Assembly: GCA_028281025.1 (NCBI GenBank)
Contig: JANQKR010000016.1
Coordinates: 1-64,000, forward strand
Direction: 5' to 3'
Source of the DNA: Croceivirga sp.
GTDB lineage: Bacteria; Bacteroidota; Bacteroidia; Flavobacteriales; Flavobacteriaceae
Length of the DNA: 64,000 nucleotides
Shown here: in pieces, positions 1-8,848 of the stretch
How the letters are laid out: each line of letters starts with the position of its first letter
Position numbering within the stretch: position 1 is the first letter of the stretch
Translations under genes and position numbers: made by a program
Notes under the pieces: model-generated
What the model was told of the DNA's origin: nothing
What the model saw: the letters and a program-made list of their open reading frames with translations, nothing else
The model's database searches: none

Positions 1-1
1 A

Positions 2-991
2 ACAGGATTGGTAGGATCGCACCTACTTTTGGGGCTTTGCAAAAAAGGGGAGAACATAACCGCTACCTATCGCAACCCGGATAAGATCAAGACCGTTGAA
101 AAAATCTTTTCGTATTACAGCGATGATCCAAGTGCATTATTGTCCAACGTCCAGTGGGTCAAAGCGGACGTGACCGATTTGTCTTCCCTGGAAGTTGCCT
201 TTAAAGGGGTAAAAAAAGTGTATCATGCCGCCGCCCTGGTTTCTTTTGATCCCAGGGATGACAAAAAGCTTCTTAAGACCAATATTGAGGGAACGGCAAA
301 TATTGTGAACCTATGTATCGCAAATTTGGTCGAAAAACTCTGTTTTGTAAGTTCCATAGCGGCTTTGGGCAATAGTGTCAATGGGGAAATGGTCACCGAG
401 GAAAATGAGTGGACCAATGCCAATACTACAATTTACGGGATTTCCAAACATTACGCGGAGATGGAAGTTTGGAAGGCTTCCCAGGAGGGCCTTCAAGTTG
501 TTATCGTAAACCCCGGGGTCATTATCGCACCGGGCTTTTGGAAAAGTAGTAGCGGCAGTTTTTTTCGTTATTCCGCCAAAGAGCCCAAGTACTACTTGCC
601 GAGTGGAACTGGATTTGTAGCCGTGAACGACGTTACTTTGGCCATGATCCAACTTATGGATGGCACCATTGCCAATGAACGTTATATTCTTGTTGGCGAA
701 AATTGGACGTACAAGCACTTCTTTGATTTGCTCGCAAAGGGGTTGGACAAACGTCCTCCCCAAAGAGCGCTAAAGCCTTGGATGCTCCAGGTTTTTTGGA
801 GGCTGGATTGGATACGAAGCAACGTGTTTGGCAAGCGAAGAAGGCTTTCCAAACCGGTAGCTGCCCTTTTTGGAGCAACGGAAATCTACGATAATTCCAA
901 ACTGAAGAAGGACTTAAATTTTGAATACGAAGACCTGGAAGAAAGCATAAGGACCTGCTGTGCTATTTTTTTGCAGGAGTTTGGGGACTAG
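2..991 (+). CDS. NAD-dependent epimerase/dehydratase (extended SDR), 5' partial
   Basis: The reading frame is open from the first bases of the window. It begins in the middle of the Rossmann glycine motif (TGLVGSHLL), so the start codon and first residues lie outside. The SDR catalytic pair is visible as YGISK (YxxxK), preceded by a serine-rich strand (CFVSSIAALG). Length and layout fit an extended SDR of the NAD-dependent epimerase or dihydroflavonol-reductase-like group, cytoplasmic, acting on a nucleotide sugar or a small ketone; the substrate cannot be told. The last 29 bases overlap the convergent DUF4296 gene. A TTG at position 8 is in frame but would remove the cofactor-binding glycines, so I reject it as the start. 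Confidence 0.85.
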   Translation, partial: TGLVGSHLLLGLCKKGENITATYRNPDKIKTVEKIFSYYSDDPSALLSNVQWVKADVTDLSSLEVAFKGVKKVYHAAALVSFDPRDDKKLLKTNIEGTANIVNLCIANLVEKLCFVSSIAALGNSVNGEMVTEENEWTNANTTIYGISKHYAEMEVWKASQEGLQVVIVNPGVIIAPGFWKSSSGSFFRYSAKEPKYYLPSGTGFVAVNDVTLAMIQLMDGTIANERYILVGENWTYKHFFDLLAKGLDKRPPQRALKPWMLQVFWRLDWIRSNVFGKRRRLSKPVAALFGATEIYDNSKLKKDLNFEYEDLEESIRTCCAIFLQEFGD

Positions 992-1400
992 CCGGATTTG
1001 ATGTTTTCCTGATGCTATCCCGAACACGTTTATTTTGGCTACGGGCGCTATCATTTTTTTGCTCCCTTATCCTGTTCATTTCCTTAATTTTTTCTTCTAT
1101 TCTTTGCTGGATGGATTCGTACATCTTCTGGTAGATTTCCGGAACCGATGCATAATATTGGTCGCTATGCACAAATTGCAGGCTATCCACTCCATATTTT
1201 TCATAGATATAGGGCATGGTTTCTATTTCATGCCTTTTAAGTAGCCTATCATCGGTAGACCGCAAACCGTTGATCAATGCCAAATCATAGAGAATTTCCG
1301 TCATTTTTGCTTCGGAAATTAAATCTGAAGGGGGCTCAATCAACTTTTCCTTGCAGGAGAAAAGAATTGATAAAACAACAAGAATCAGTAAACGCTGCAT
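963..1400 (-). CDS. DUF4296 lipoprotein
   Basis: A 145-residue protein with a lipoprotein signal peptide whose lipobox is LFSC, with Cys16 as the lipidated residue. The body (SEAKMTEILYDLALING) matches the DUF4296 pattern common in Flavobacteriia, followed by a charged coiled-coil-like stretch (QQRIEEKIKEMNRIREQK) and a low-complexity Lys/Pro tail. It is probably anchored in the outer or inner membrane facing the periplasm. Function unknown. It lies 7 bases downstream of dihydroorotase on the same strand, a probable operon, and its 3' end overlaps the convergent epimerase gene. Confidence 0.8.
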   Translation of the reverse strand: MQRLLILVVLSILFSCKEKLIEPPSDLISEAKMTEILYDLALINGLRSTDDRLLKRHEIETMPYIYEKYGVDSLQFVHSDQYYASVPEIYQKMYESIQQRIEEKIKEMNRIREQKNDSARSQNKRVRDSIRKTSNPASPQTPAKK

Positions 1401-1407
1401 GGCTCAG

Positions 1408-2742
1408 TTATCTTTCAAAAGTTAAGCGCATTGCTTTACTTTCATTGGACAGGACCCCATTCCCATAGGCCAAATGACCGTTTACAAAAGTCCTTTTTAT
1501 CTGCGTACCAAAGGTAGTTCCCTCAAAGGGTGACCAACCACATTTATAGAGAATATTGGGCTTTTTAACTTCCCAGTTAAAATCCATGTCCACTTCGACC
1601 AAATCGGCAAAATATCCCTCCCTGATATATCCCCTCTTTTCAACATCAAATAGAATAGCCGGGTTGTGGCACATTTTCTGGACCAGTTGCTCCAACGAAA
1701 GCCTACCTTCCTTATGCTTTTGTAACATGGCGACCAAAGCATGTTGTACCAATGGTCCTCCGGAAGGTGCCTTGGTATATACATTGTCTTTTTCTTCCAA
1801 GGTGTGTGGTGCATGGTCCGTGGCAATCACATCAATGCGATCATCCAGAAGGGCTTCCCAAAGAGCGGCCCTATCCGTCGCGCTTTTTACGGCGGGGTTC
1901 CATTTGATCAGTGTTCCTTTGTCCCTGTAGTCTTCATCGGAAAACCAAAGGTGGTGAATACATACCTCTGCGGTGATCTTCTTTTCCCCTAAGGGAATTT
2001 TATTGGTGAACAAATCCATTTCCTTTGCGGTGGAAAGATGAAATACGTGCAATCTGGCACCGGTCTTTTTTGCCAATGCTATTGCTTTGGACGAAGAGAG
2101 GTAACAGGCTTCCACACTCCTAATCACCGGGTGGAGCTCCACAGGGATATCATCCCCGTATTTTTCCTTATAATGTGCCATGTTTTCGCGGATGGTCCCT
2201 TCATCTTCACAATGTGTGGAAATGACCAACTCCGTATTCCTAAAGATATTCTCCAAAACGGCTTCATTGTCCACCAACATATTGCCCGTTGAAGATCCCA
2301 GAAAAAGCTTTATCCCGGAACAACTGTTTTTATCCAATCTTTTAATCTCCTCCAAATTATCATTTGTGCCTCCAAACTTAAAGGAGTAATTGGCAAAAGA
2401 GGATTTTGAAGCTAAGGCAAATTTTGATTCGTGCTCTTCAATCGTCGTGGTCTGTGGAATGGTATTGGGCTGTTCCATAAAAGTGGTAATCCCTCCGGCA
2501 ACTGCCGCCCTACTTTCCGTATAAATGGTTCCCTTGTGGGTCAGGCCGGGTTCCCTAAAATGAACTTGGTCATCTATAACTCCAGGAAGCAATAGATTGC
2601 CGTCAAAATCCACAGTATTGGCATTGGCATCTGAAATATTGGAATCAATACGTACGATCCGCCCTTTTTCAATTAAAATATCCGTTTCAAATTGCTTTCC
2701 CTCATTTACGGCCCTTGCATTTTTTATTAAAACCTTTCCCAT
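1408..2742 (-). CDS. pyrC: dihydroorotase
   Basis: A 444-residue amidohydrolase for the reversible cyclisation of carbamoyl-aspartate to dihydroorotate in pyrimidine synthesis. Family landmarks are DDQVHFREPG near residues 57-66, GIKLFLGSSTG, a metal-binding His in ISTHCEDEG, a second in LHVFHLSTA and the late Asp in VIATDHAPHT. The first His of the usual HxH metal motif is Gln59 here; from memory this is frequent in Bacteroidota dihydroorotases, so it need not mean inactivity. One base separates it from the upstream glycosyltransferase, and the DUF4296 gene follows, so the three probably form one operon. Related dihydropyrimidinases or allantoinases are less likely given the REPGLTHKG signature. 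Confidence 0.88.
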   Translation of the reverse strand: MGKVLIKNARAVNEGKQFETDILIEKGRIVRIDSNISDANANTVDFDGNLLLPGVIDDQVHFREPGLTHKGTIYTESRAAVAGGITTFMEQPNTIPQTTTIEEHESKFALASKSSFANYSFKFGGTNDNLEEIKRLDKNSCSGIKLFLGSSTGNMLVDNEAVLENIFRNTELVISTHCEDEGTIRENMAHYKEKYGDDIPVELHPVIRSVEACYLSSSKAIALAKKTGARLHVFHLSTAKEMDLFTNKIPLGEKKITAEVCIHHLWFSDEDYRDKGTLIKWNPAVKSATDRAALWEALLDDRIDVIATDHAPHTLEEKDNVYTKAPSGGPLVQHALVAMLQKHKEGRLSLEQLVQKMCHNPAILFDVEKRGYIREGYFADLVEVDMDFNWEVKKPNILYKCGWSPFEGTTFGTQIKRTFVNGHLAYGNGVLSNESKAMRLTFER

Positions 2743-2743
2743 A

Positions 2744-3472
2744 TTAAAACAATCCCTTTTGAAAAATACTTCTGACTTTCATAACTATAACCCCAAACAC
2801 CGCTTCCCATACAATTTTGGAACTCATTTTGGACTGTCCATTGATTCGATCTGTGAAGATAATGGACACTTCTTCAATTTTAAACTTTTTGAGATGGGCC
2901 CTGAATTTCATTTCTATTTGAAAGGCATAGCCTATAAAACGCACCGAATCCAAATCAATGGATTCCAATACCTTACGCCGGTAACAAACAAATCCGGCAG
3001 TGGGATCGTTTATACGCATACCGGTAATCAGTTTTACATAAAAGGAAGCCCCATAGGACAGTAGTATCCTACCTAAGGGCCAGTTAACAACGTTGATTCC
3101 CTTTTTATACCGCGAACCTACGGCCATGTCGGCCCCATTCAAACATGCCCTATGAAGGCGTAGCAAATCGCTTGGTTTATGGGAGAAATCCGCATCCATC
3201 TCAAAAATATATTCGTAGTCCCGGGCAAGTGCCCATTTAAATCCATGGATATAAGCGGTGCCCAATCCTGATTTTTCGGTCCGAACCTCTAAAAAAAGAT
3301 TGTCCGAAAATTGCTCCTGTAGTTGTCGTACATTCGCGGCCGTACCATCCGGGGAATTGTCATCCACGATCAGAATATGGAAATCCTTCTTAAGGTCAAA
3401 AACCGTTTTGATGATTGCCTCTACATTCTCAATCTCATTAAAAGTAGGTATAATGACCAATCCGTCTGCCAC
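2744..3472 (-). CDS. polyprenol monophosphomannose synthase (GT2)
   Basis: A 242-residue GT-A fold glycosyltransferase of the DPM1/polyprenol-phosphate mannosyltransferase group. VDDNSPDGTA (residues 36-45) and MDADFSHKP provide the nucleotide-sugar and metal-binding Asp residues. No transmembrane segment is evident apart from weakly hydrophobic stretches, as in soluble DPM1-type enzymes. It likely charges undecaprenyl phosphate with a hexose on the cytoplasmic face. The divergent neighbour at 3579 is an ArnT-like transferase that would use such a lipid-linked sugar, which supports the assignment. Which sugar is moved is not visible. Confidence 0.85.
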   Translation of the reverse strand: MADGLVIIPTFNEIENVEAIIKTVFDLKKDFHILIVDDNSPDGTAANVRQLQEQFSDNLFLEVRTEKSGLGTAYIHGFKWALARDYEYIFEMDADFSHKPSDLLRLHRACLNGADMAVGSRYKKGINVVNWPLGRILLSYGASFYVKLITGMRINDPTAGFVCYRRKVLESIDLDSVRFIGYAFQIEMKFRAHLKKFKIEEVSIIFTDRINGQSKMSSKIVWEAVFGVIVMKVRSIFQKGLF

Positions 3473-3578
3473 AAAACACTGTTTAGGACGTAAAAATAGT
3501 GTTTTACTCCCTTTTGTTATACACTAAAAATGGATAGGGCATAATTCATAACTTTGAATCCCATAAATAGGCTTTTTG

Positions 3579-5249
3579 ATGGGGAATCAATTTTCCAAAA
3601 CCTTCTTTATTTTTTTAGGGATATTATTGTTGCTAAATCTGCTACAAGCCCATTTTACCCCACTTCTCTACGACGAGACCTATTATTGGTACTATTCCCA
3701 GAATTTGGATTGGGGATATTTTGACCACCCCCCTATGGTAGCATTACTTGCCAAAATAAGTGGATTTCTCCTTCCTGGGGAGTTGGGCGTTCGTTTTATG
3801 GGCTGCCTCCTTGGCATTGGAACAATTGTACTACTTTGGTCAATGGTTGGACAAAGGGAAAAAGAGCGCTATACCGCCCTATTTTTCTTACTGGTATTTT
3901 CCATGCCATTGTTCAATGCCTACGGTTTTTTTACCCTTCCCGACACGCCTTTGCTTTTTTTCACGGCCCTTTTTCTCTGGCTTTATAAAAAGTTTTTAAG
4001 TAAGAACACGGTGGGTACTGCTTTTCTTTTGGGTCTTTGCATGGCAGCCCTACTGTACAGTAAGTACCATGCGGTCTTGGTCATCATCTTTGTAGTACTC
4101 TCCAATCCTGGATTGGTTTTCAACAAATATGCATGGTTTTCGGTCTATGTTGCCTTGCTGGCTTATGTTCCCCATTTTATCTGGTTGTTTGAAAACGATT
4201 TTATCTCGGTAAAGTACCATCTTTTTGAGCGGCCCAACCAACCCTACAGTTTTGATGAGTTCACCCTGGGTTACCTTTTAAATCTGGTGGTAAATTTTGG
4301 TCTCTTGTTCCCTTGGTTCTATTGGGCACTTTTTAAAGCTAAACCAAAAGATAAATTCCAAAGAAGCTTATTGTTCCTAACTTATGGGGTTATCCTTTTT
4401 TTCTTCCTGTCCACTTTGCACCGCAGGGCACAGGCCCAATGGGTTATTGTTATTTGCATTCCTATGCTCCTACTTACATTTAACCATCTTGCCAATGAAA
4501 AAAGCAACAGAAAATGGGTGTGGAGGATAGGAATTATGGGCACCGTTCTAATCTTCTATGCAAGGGCCTGGCTCTTGTACCAACCCCTTATCCCTTTTAT
4601 GGATTATGAAACCCATGGCACAAAGGAATGGGTTCGAACATTGAATGAAATTGTTGGTGATACACCGGTGGTATTTGAGAATAGTTATCGCCGCGCACCC
4701 ATGTATGCTTTCTATTCCGGGGGCACGTCCTTTTCCCTTAACAACATCCATTATCGTCAAAATCAGTACAGTATAGATAGTTCGGAATTTAAGGTACAGC
4801 ATAGACGAGTGGCCTATGTTACCCCATTTGCCAACTCTGGGGATTTCTCCTATGTTCCGGCAAGATCCAACACATATTACGGATGGTATATCGATGATTT
4901 TGAATCTTTCCGAAAACTGAGGTGTTTTGTGGATTCAAAACCAATAAACTTGAATGGTACCGGGCAAACACTTAAAATCCACAATCCGTATTCCGAAGAC
5001 ATCCCTATCAAAAAATTAAAATTTAGTATAGCTTATTTAGACGGTTATAAGGATATCATTGAAATTCTGCCCATACCCATAAAACCGATAGCACCGGAAA
5101 TTACGTTTCTAAAGGCCAATGATACCACAGTCTTTAGTATTGAGTATCCCAAACCCCAAAAACAACAACCTGAATTCCTTAAATTCAGCATATCCGAAAA
5201 TGGCTTGCTGTGGGGTATCAACAGTCCAAGTATAAAAGTGAAACCATGA
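3579..5249 (+). CDS. ArnT-like/PMT family membrane glycosyltransferase
   Basis: A 556-residue protein with about ten or more hydrophobic segments in the first 350 residues and a soluble C-terminal domain. Near the N-terminus YDETYYWYYSQ and FDHPPMV form the acidic and HPP motifs of the first extracytoplasmic loop in GT39/GT83 (PMT, ArnT) enzymes, which transfer sugars from polyprenyl phosphate to lipids or proteins outside the inner membrane. A TTG three bases upstream is also open; I take ATG at 3579. It is divergent from the polyprenol-phosphate glycosyltransferase at 2744-3472, a natural donor-supplier. The stop overlaps the next start (ATGA). Confidence 0.82.
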   Translation: MGNQFSKTFFIFLGILLLLNLLQAHFTPLLYDETYYWYYSQNLDWGYFDHPPMVALLAKISGFLLPGELGVRFMGCLLGIGTIVLLWSMVGQREKERYTALFFLLVFSMPLFNAYGFFTLPDTPLLFFTALFLWLYKKFLSKNTVGTAFLLGLCMAALLYSKYHAVLVIIFVVLSNPGLVFNKYAWFSVYVALLAYVPHFIWLFENDFISVKYHLFERPNQPYSFDEFTLGYLLNLVVNFGLLFPWFYWALFKAKPKDKFQRSLLFLTYGVILFFFLSTLHRRAQAQWVIVICIPMLLLTFNHLANEKSNRKWVWRIGIMGTVLIFYARAWLLYQPLIPFMDYETHGTKEWVRTLNEIVGDTPVVFENSYRRAPMYAFYSGGTSFSLNNIHYRQNQYSIDSSEFKVQHRRVAYVTPFANSGDFSYVPARSNTYYGWYIDDFESFRKLRCFVDSKPINLNGTGQTLKIHNPYSEDIPIKKLKFSIAYLDGYKDIIEILPIPIKPIAPEITFLKANDTTVFSIEYPKPQKQQPEFLKFSISENGLLWGINSPSIKVKP

Positions 5250-5902
5250 ATCCAATTTATCGCAGTACCACTTATCTCGACTGGATGACACTAATACTTT
5301 TGTTCTGCCTTGTTTTATTGGTGTTGGGCAAATACTTGTTCAAAACATCGTTTTTCAACTTTATAATACTACCATTTAATAATAAATACATTACCCTCAA
5401 TAAGAAAAAGGGCAAGTTGTTTTATGGCTTCCATTTAATTATGTCCGTATTCCAAATTGCCAACCTGTCCCTTTTCCTTTTCATCTCCAGGAACATTTTT
5501 TTTGGTCAACACCTAACGACCTCTCCGGAGTTTTATGTTGTTGTGATTATGGGTATTCTGATTTTCCTTCTTGTTAAAACGGTATTACAGATAGGGAATG
5601 GGTATTTTTTTGAAAATAATGAATTGATGACCGATATTATTTTTGAAAAGTTGACCTACTTCAATTATGGGGGGCTGATCGCCTTTTTAGGAAATGTCCT
5701 GGTGATTTATGTGTTCCCAGGCGATAAGTCCATAATTTATTTGATCTTTCTGCTTCTCATAGGTATAAACGGTATTGGTATCATTAAAATCCTAAGAACC
5801 CATCAAAAGTTGATTATAAGCAACACATTCTATTTTATTTTGTACCTTTGCACTCTCGAAATTTCGCCTATAGCTGTACTCGTCAGCTATTTAAACAGTT
5901 GA
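5246..5902 (+). CDS. DUF4271 membrane protein
   Basis: About 218 residues with six or so hydrophobic helices and a conserved-looking loop (NNKYITLNKKKGK), matching the flavobacterial DUF4271 family. The start chosen is the ATG overlapping the upstream stop by ATGA; an earlier in-frame ATG at 5210 lies inside the glycosyltransferase. It is followed within 5 bases by hemD, and in this group DUF4271 is commonly found next to uroporphyrinogen-III synthase. Function is unknown; it is an inner-membrane protein. Confidence 0.8.
   Translation: MNPIYRSTTYLDWMTLILLFCLVLLVLGKYLFKTSFFNFIILPFNNKYITLNKKKGKLFYGFHLIMSVFQIANLSLFLFISRNIFFGQHLTTSPEFYVVVIMGILIFLLVKTVLQIGNGYFFENNELMTDIIFEKLTYFNYGGLIAFLGNVLVIYVFPGDKSIIYLIFLLLIGINGIGIIKILRTHQKLIISNTFYFILYLCTLEISPIAVLVSYLNS
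5843..5850 (+). promoter_or_regulatory. candidate -7 box for hemD
   Basis: TACCTTTG fits the Bacteroidota TAnnTTTG -7 element. It lies inside the end of the DUF4271 gene, about 58 bases before hemD. No well-spaced -33 TTTG is seen, so support is weak. Confidence 0.3.
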
Positions 5903-5907
5903 AACTT

Positions 5908-6651
5908 ATGAAAGTAAAAACGATTTTGGTATCCCAACCAGAACCGAAAATGGAAAACTCTCCATATTCCAAACTGATTGAAAAATCGAAGGTAAAAGTT
6001 GATTTTAGACCCTTTATCCATGTTGAAGGTGAAACAGCCAAAAGCGTTCGCCAGCAAAAAATTGATTTAAACGATTTTACGGCCATTATACTGACCAGTA
6101 GGAACGCGGTCGATCATTTTTTCAGGATAGCCGATGAAATGCGTTTTAAGGTACCGGACAGCATGAAATATTTTTGCCAATCCGAAGCTGTGGCCTATTA
6201 TCTACAGAAATATGTGGTCTATCGAAAGCGTAAAATATATGTGGGACAACGTTTGTTCGGGGACCTTATTCCAATGTTCAAGAAGTACAAGGATGAAAAG
6301 TTCCTGTTACCGTCATCCGACACCTTAAAACAACAAGTTCCCAGTGTACTGGATGAATTGAACCTGAATTGGAAACGCGGTATTTTTTACAAGACGGTGG
6401 TCAGTGACCTATCCGATTTGAGGGATGTCTATTATGATGTCCTGGTTTTCTTTAGTCCCTCCGGTATTGAGTCCCTGCTAAAAAACTTTCCGGATTTTGA
6501 ACAAAAAGATACCCGAATAGCGGTCTTTGGAAACAGCACGGTCAAGGCTGCGACCGATGCAGGCCTAAGAATTGATATCAAGGCTCCCACCCCAGAAAAC
6601 CCGTCCATGACAATGGCATTACAGAAATACATTTCTGATGTGAATAAATAA
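5908..6651 (+). CDS. hemD: uroporphyrinogen-III synthase
   Basis: A 247-residue protein of the HemD fold, which closes and inverts ring D of hydroxymethylbilane in heme synthesis. Recognisable segments are the N-terminal TILVSQPEPK strand, TAIILTSRNAVDHFF (the classic S/T-S-x-N-A-V stretch) and the late FFSPSGIESLL followed by AVFGNSTVKAATDAG. HemD is poorly conserved at sequence level, and this order is what defines it. The ATG at 5908 gives a normal length; an upstream in-frame ATG at 5848 lies within the preceding gene. A strong bidirectional terminator follows. Confidence 0.87.
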   Translation: MKVKTILVSQPEPKMENSPYSKLIEKSKVKVDFRPFIHVEGETAKSVRQQKIDLNDFTAIILTSRNAVDHFFRIADEMRFKVPDSMKYFCQSEAVAYYLQKYVVYRKRKIYVGQRLFGDLIPMFKKYKDEKFLLPSSDTLKQQVPSVLDELNLNWKRGIFYKTVVSDLSDLRDVYYDVLVFFSPSGIESLLKNFPDFEQKDTRIAVFGNSTVKAATDAGLRIDIKAPTPENPSMTMALQKYISDVNK

Positions 6652-6664
6652 ACAGGAAAAACTA

Positions 6665-6692
6665 AAAAAGCCCCTAAAATAGGGGCTTTTTT
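6665..6692. terminator. bidirectional intrinsic terminator
   Basis: AAGCCCC pairs with GGGGCTT around a short TAAAATA loop, with A-runs before and T-runs after. It sits between convergent hemD and pckA and can serve both. Confidence 0.88.
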
Positions 6693-6696
6693 ATAA

Positions 6697-8313
6697 TCAG
6701 AATGCATAACGCTGGGGCCCACCCCTCCGGATTTCCTCATTGGCATAGGCTTCAAACTTCTTAAAATTTTCCCTGAACGCATTGCTTAGTTTAAATGCTG
6801 TTTTATAGTACGCATCATCATTGTTCCAGGTGGCACGTGGACTAAGCACACTGGTAGGGACTCCCGGACATTCTCGGGGCTGTGCTACCCCAAATACGGA
6901 ATGGATATGGTAATTGTCATAATTGTACAATCCCAATTTCCCCTCCAATGCAGCGCTTATCATGGCACGGGTATATTTTAGTTCCATTCGCGTGCCAACC
7001 CCATAGGGGCCACCGGTCCAACCCGTATTGATCAACCAGACATCCACACCGGACTCTTTCATCTTGTTGCTCAACATTTCGGCATAGACCGTGGGATGCA
7101 AAGGCATAAACGGTGCACCAAAACAGGCGGAGAAAGAAGGTTGCGGTTCAATTACCCCAGCCTCCGTTCCAGCTACCTTTGCCGTATATCCGGAAATAAA
7201 GTGGTAGGCTGCTTGGGCAGGTGTCAATTTTGATATTGGCGGCAGTACCCCAAAGGCATCGGCTGTCAAAAAGAAAATATTCTTCACATTCTCACCCACG
7301 GATGGTTGCCGAATATTCTCAATGTGGTAAATCGGATAACTTACCCTGGTATTCTGTGTAACGGAACTGTCGGTGAAATCCACATTGCCATCATCGTCCA
7401 TGACCACATTCTCCAAAATGGCCCCTCTTTTAATGGCTCCGTAAATCTCCGGTTCCTTTTCCTGGGATAGGTTAATGACCTTGGCATAACAGCCCCCCTC
7501 AAAGTTAAATACAGTGTTTTTTGGGGTCCAACCATGCTCATCATCCCCAATCAGCTTCCTATTGGGGTCCGTGGAAAGGGTAGTTTTCCCCGTACCCGAC
7601 AAGCCAAAGAAAAGAGCCGTATCACCATCTTCTCCCAGATTGGCAGAACAGTGCATAGGTAGTACGTTGTTGAATGTAGGGAGAATGAAGTTCAGTGTGG
7701 AGAAAATGCCTTTTTTAATCTCGCCGGTATATCCCGTTCCCCCAACCAAGGCAATCTTTTTTGTAAAATTCAAAATGGCAAAATTATGTTGCCTCGTTCC
7801 ATCCTTTTCGGCATTGGCAAGGAAACCGGGAGCATTCAATACCGTCCATTCCGGTTCAAAGTCCACAAGCTCTTGCGGAGTTGGTCTCAAAAACATATTG
7901 TATACAAACAAATTGGACCAGGGATATTCATTAATGACCCTAACACCCATTTTATACAAGGGATCGGCACAAACAAAGGCATCACGCACATAAAGCTCCT
8001 TATCATTCAAATAAGAGACCATCTTGGTGTACAGTTGATCAAAGGCGTCCGGTTCAAAGGGAATATTGATATCTCCCCACCAAATCTTTTCTGTAGTAAT
8101 TGCATCCTTTACAATGAACCGATCCAAGGGTGACCTTCCGGTAAACTCTCCCGTACTTACCGCCAGTGCCCCCAAAGAGGATTCTTTTCCAAGTCCTTTT
8201 TGCAGCGTAGCATCATGCAATTCATCAGATGAGAGCTGGTAATGGATATTGTTATGGGTGATTCCGTGGTCGTTTAGCGAAATCGTTTTCGTCCCAGGGA
8301 TGGAATTTGCCAT
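6697..8313 (-). CDS. pckA: phosphoenolpyruvate carboxykinase (ATP)
   Basis: A 538-residue ATP-type PEPCK converting oxaloacetate to phosphoenolpyruvate, the first gluconeogenic step from TCA intermediates. The kinase-1a loop GLSGTGKTTLS, the metal-binding GDDEHGW segment, the substrate-binding TGEFTGRSP near the N-terminus and NTGWTGGPYG are all intact. Length is normal. It stands alone between a terminator and a DUF423 gene. A TAnnTTTG box lies just upstream. Confidence 0.96.
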   Translation of the reverse strand: MANSIPGTKTISLNDHGITHNNIHYQLSSDELHDATLQKGLGKESSLGALAVSTGEFTGRSPLDRFIVKDAITTEKIWWGDINIPFEPDAFDQLYTKMVSYLNDKELYVRDAFVCADPLYKMGVRVINEYPWSNLFVYNMFLRPTPQELVDFEPEWTVLNAPGFLANAEKDGTRQHNFAILNFTKKIALVGGTGYTGEIKKGIFSTLNFILPTFNNVLPMHCSANLGEDGDTALFFGLSGTGKTTLSTDPNRKLIGDDEHGWTPKNTVFNFEGGCYAKVINLSQEKEPEIYGAIKRGAILENVVMDDDGNVDFTDSSVTQNTRVSYPIYHIENIRQPSVGENVKNIFFLTADAFGVLPPISKLTPAQAAYHFISGYTAKVAGTEAGVIEPQPSFSACFGAPFMPLHPTVYAEMLSNKMKESGVDVWLINTGWTGGPYGVGTRMELKYTRAMISAALEGKLGLYNYDNYHIHSVFGVAQPRECPGVPTSVLSPRATWNNDDAYYKTAFKLSNAFRENFKKFEAYANEEIRRGGPQRYAF

Positions 8314-8335
8314 ATGTTAAATTTTAAAGTTGGCG

Positions 8336-8343
8336 CAAAACTA
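8336..8343 (-). promoter_or_regulatory. candidate pckA -7 box
   Basis: Read on the minus strand, TAGTTTTG matches TAnnTTTG and lies about 23 bases before the pckA start codon. A TTGG is present upstream but with short spacing, so only the -7 element is convincing. Confidence 0.4.
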
Positions 8344-8385
8344 CTTATTAAAATCCCAATACCCTTGGATTATTGTTTTTTCGTT

Positions 8386-8769
8386 CTACTTTTTGATCAG
8401 TAGGCTAAAAAGTAAATAGCCCCATCCCAAAATAAGGAGCAGACCTCCTATGGGGGTAACGATTCCAATTTTCCGAAAGTCAAAAGAAGTCAACGCATTG
8501 GTAGCCAACAAGTATATGGAAAAGGAAAAAAGGACAACCCCAATAAGAATAAAGTAGAAGACCACCCTTTTTGTTCCTTCGGAAGCCAGGGTAATGGTAC
8601 TCAGTAGAATTAGGAACAGGGCGTGGTACATTTGGTACTTTACTCCAGTCTCAAACGTGTTGATTTCCTCTGGACCTACTGCTTTTTTTAGTCCATGGGC
8701 GCCAAAGGCCCCTAGTATTACCGCCAACATTCCAAGCACTAATCCCGTCACTAAAATTGTTTTGTTCAT
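8386..8769 (-). CDS. DUF423 family membrane protein
   Basis: A 127-residue protein with four hydrophobic helices. The start of the chain (GAFGAHGLKK) and the TGVKYQMYHALFLILL segment are typical of the DUF423 (YwdK-like) family. It is a small inner-membrane protein of unknown function. It stands alone, between pckA and the divergent saccharopine dehydrogenase gene. Confidence 0.85.
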   Translation of the reverse strand: MNKTILVTGLVLGMLAVILGAFGAHGLKKAVGPEEINTFETGVKYQMYHALFLILLSTITLASEGTKRVVFYFILIGVVLFSFSIYLLATNALTSFDFRKIGIVTPIGGLLLILGWGYLLFSLLIKK

Positions 8770-8848
8770 AACTTCAAGGGTCGTTTTTTTTAAAAATATA
8801 ACAATTTGATACTTTCGTATCCGTTAGTCACAAAGGTAATTTAAACTT

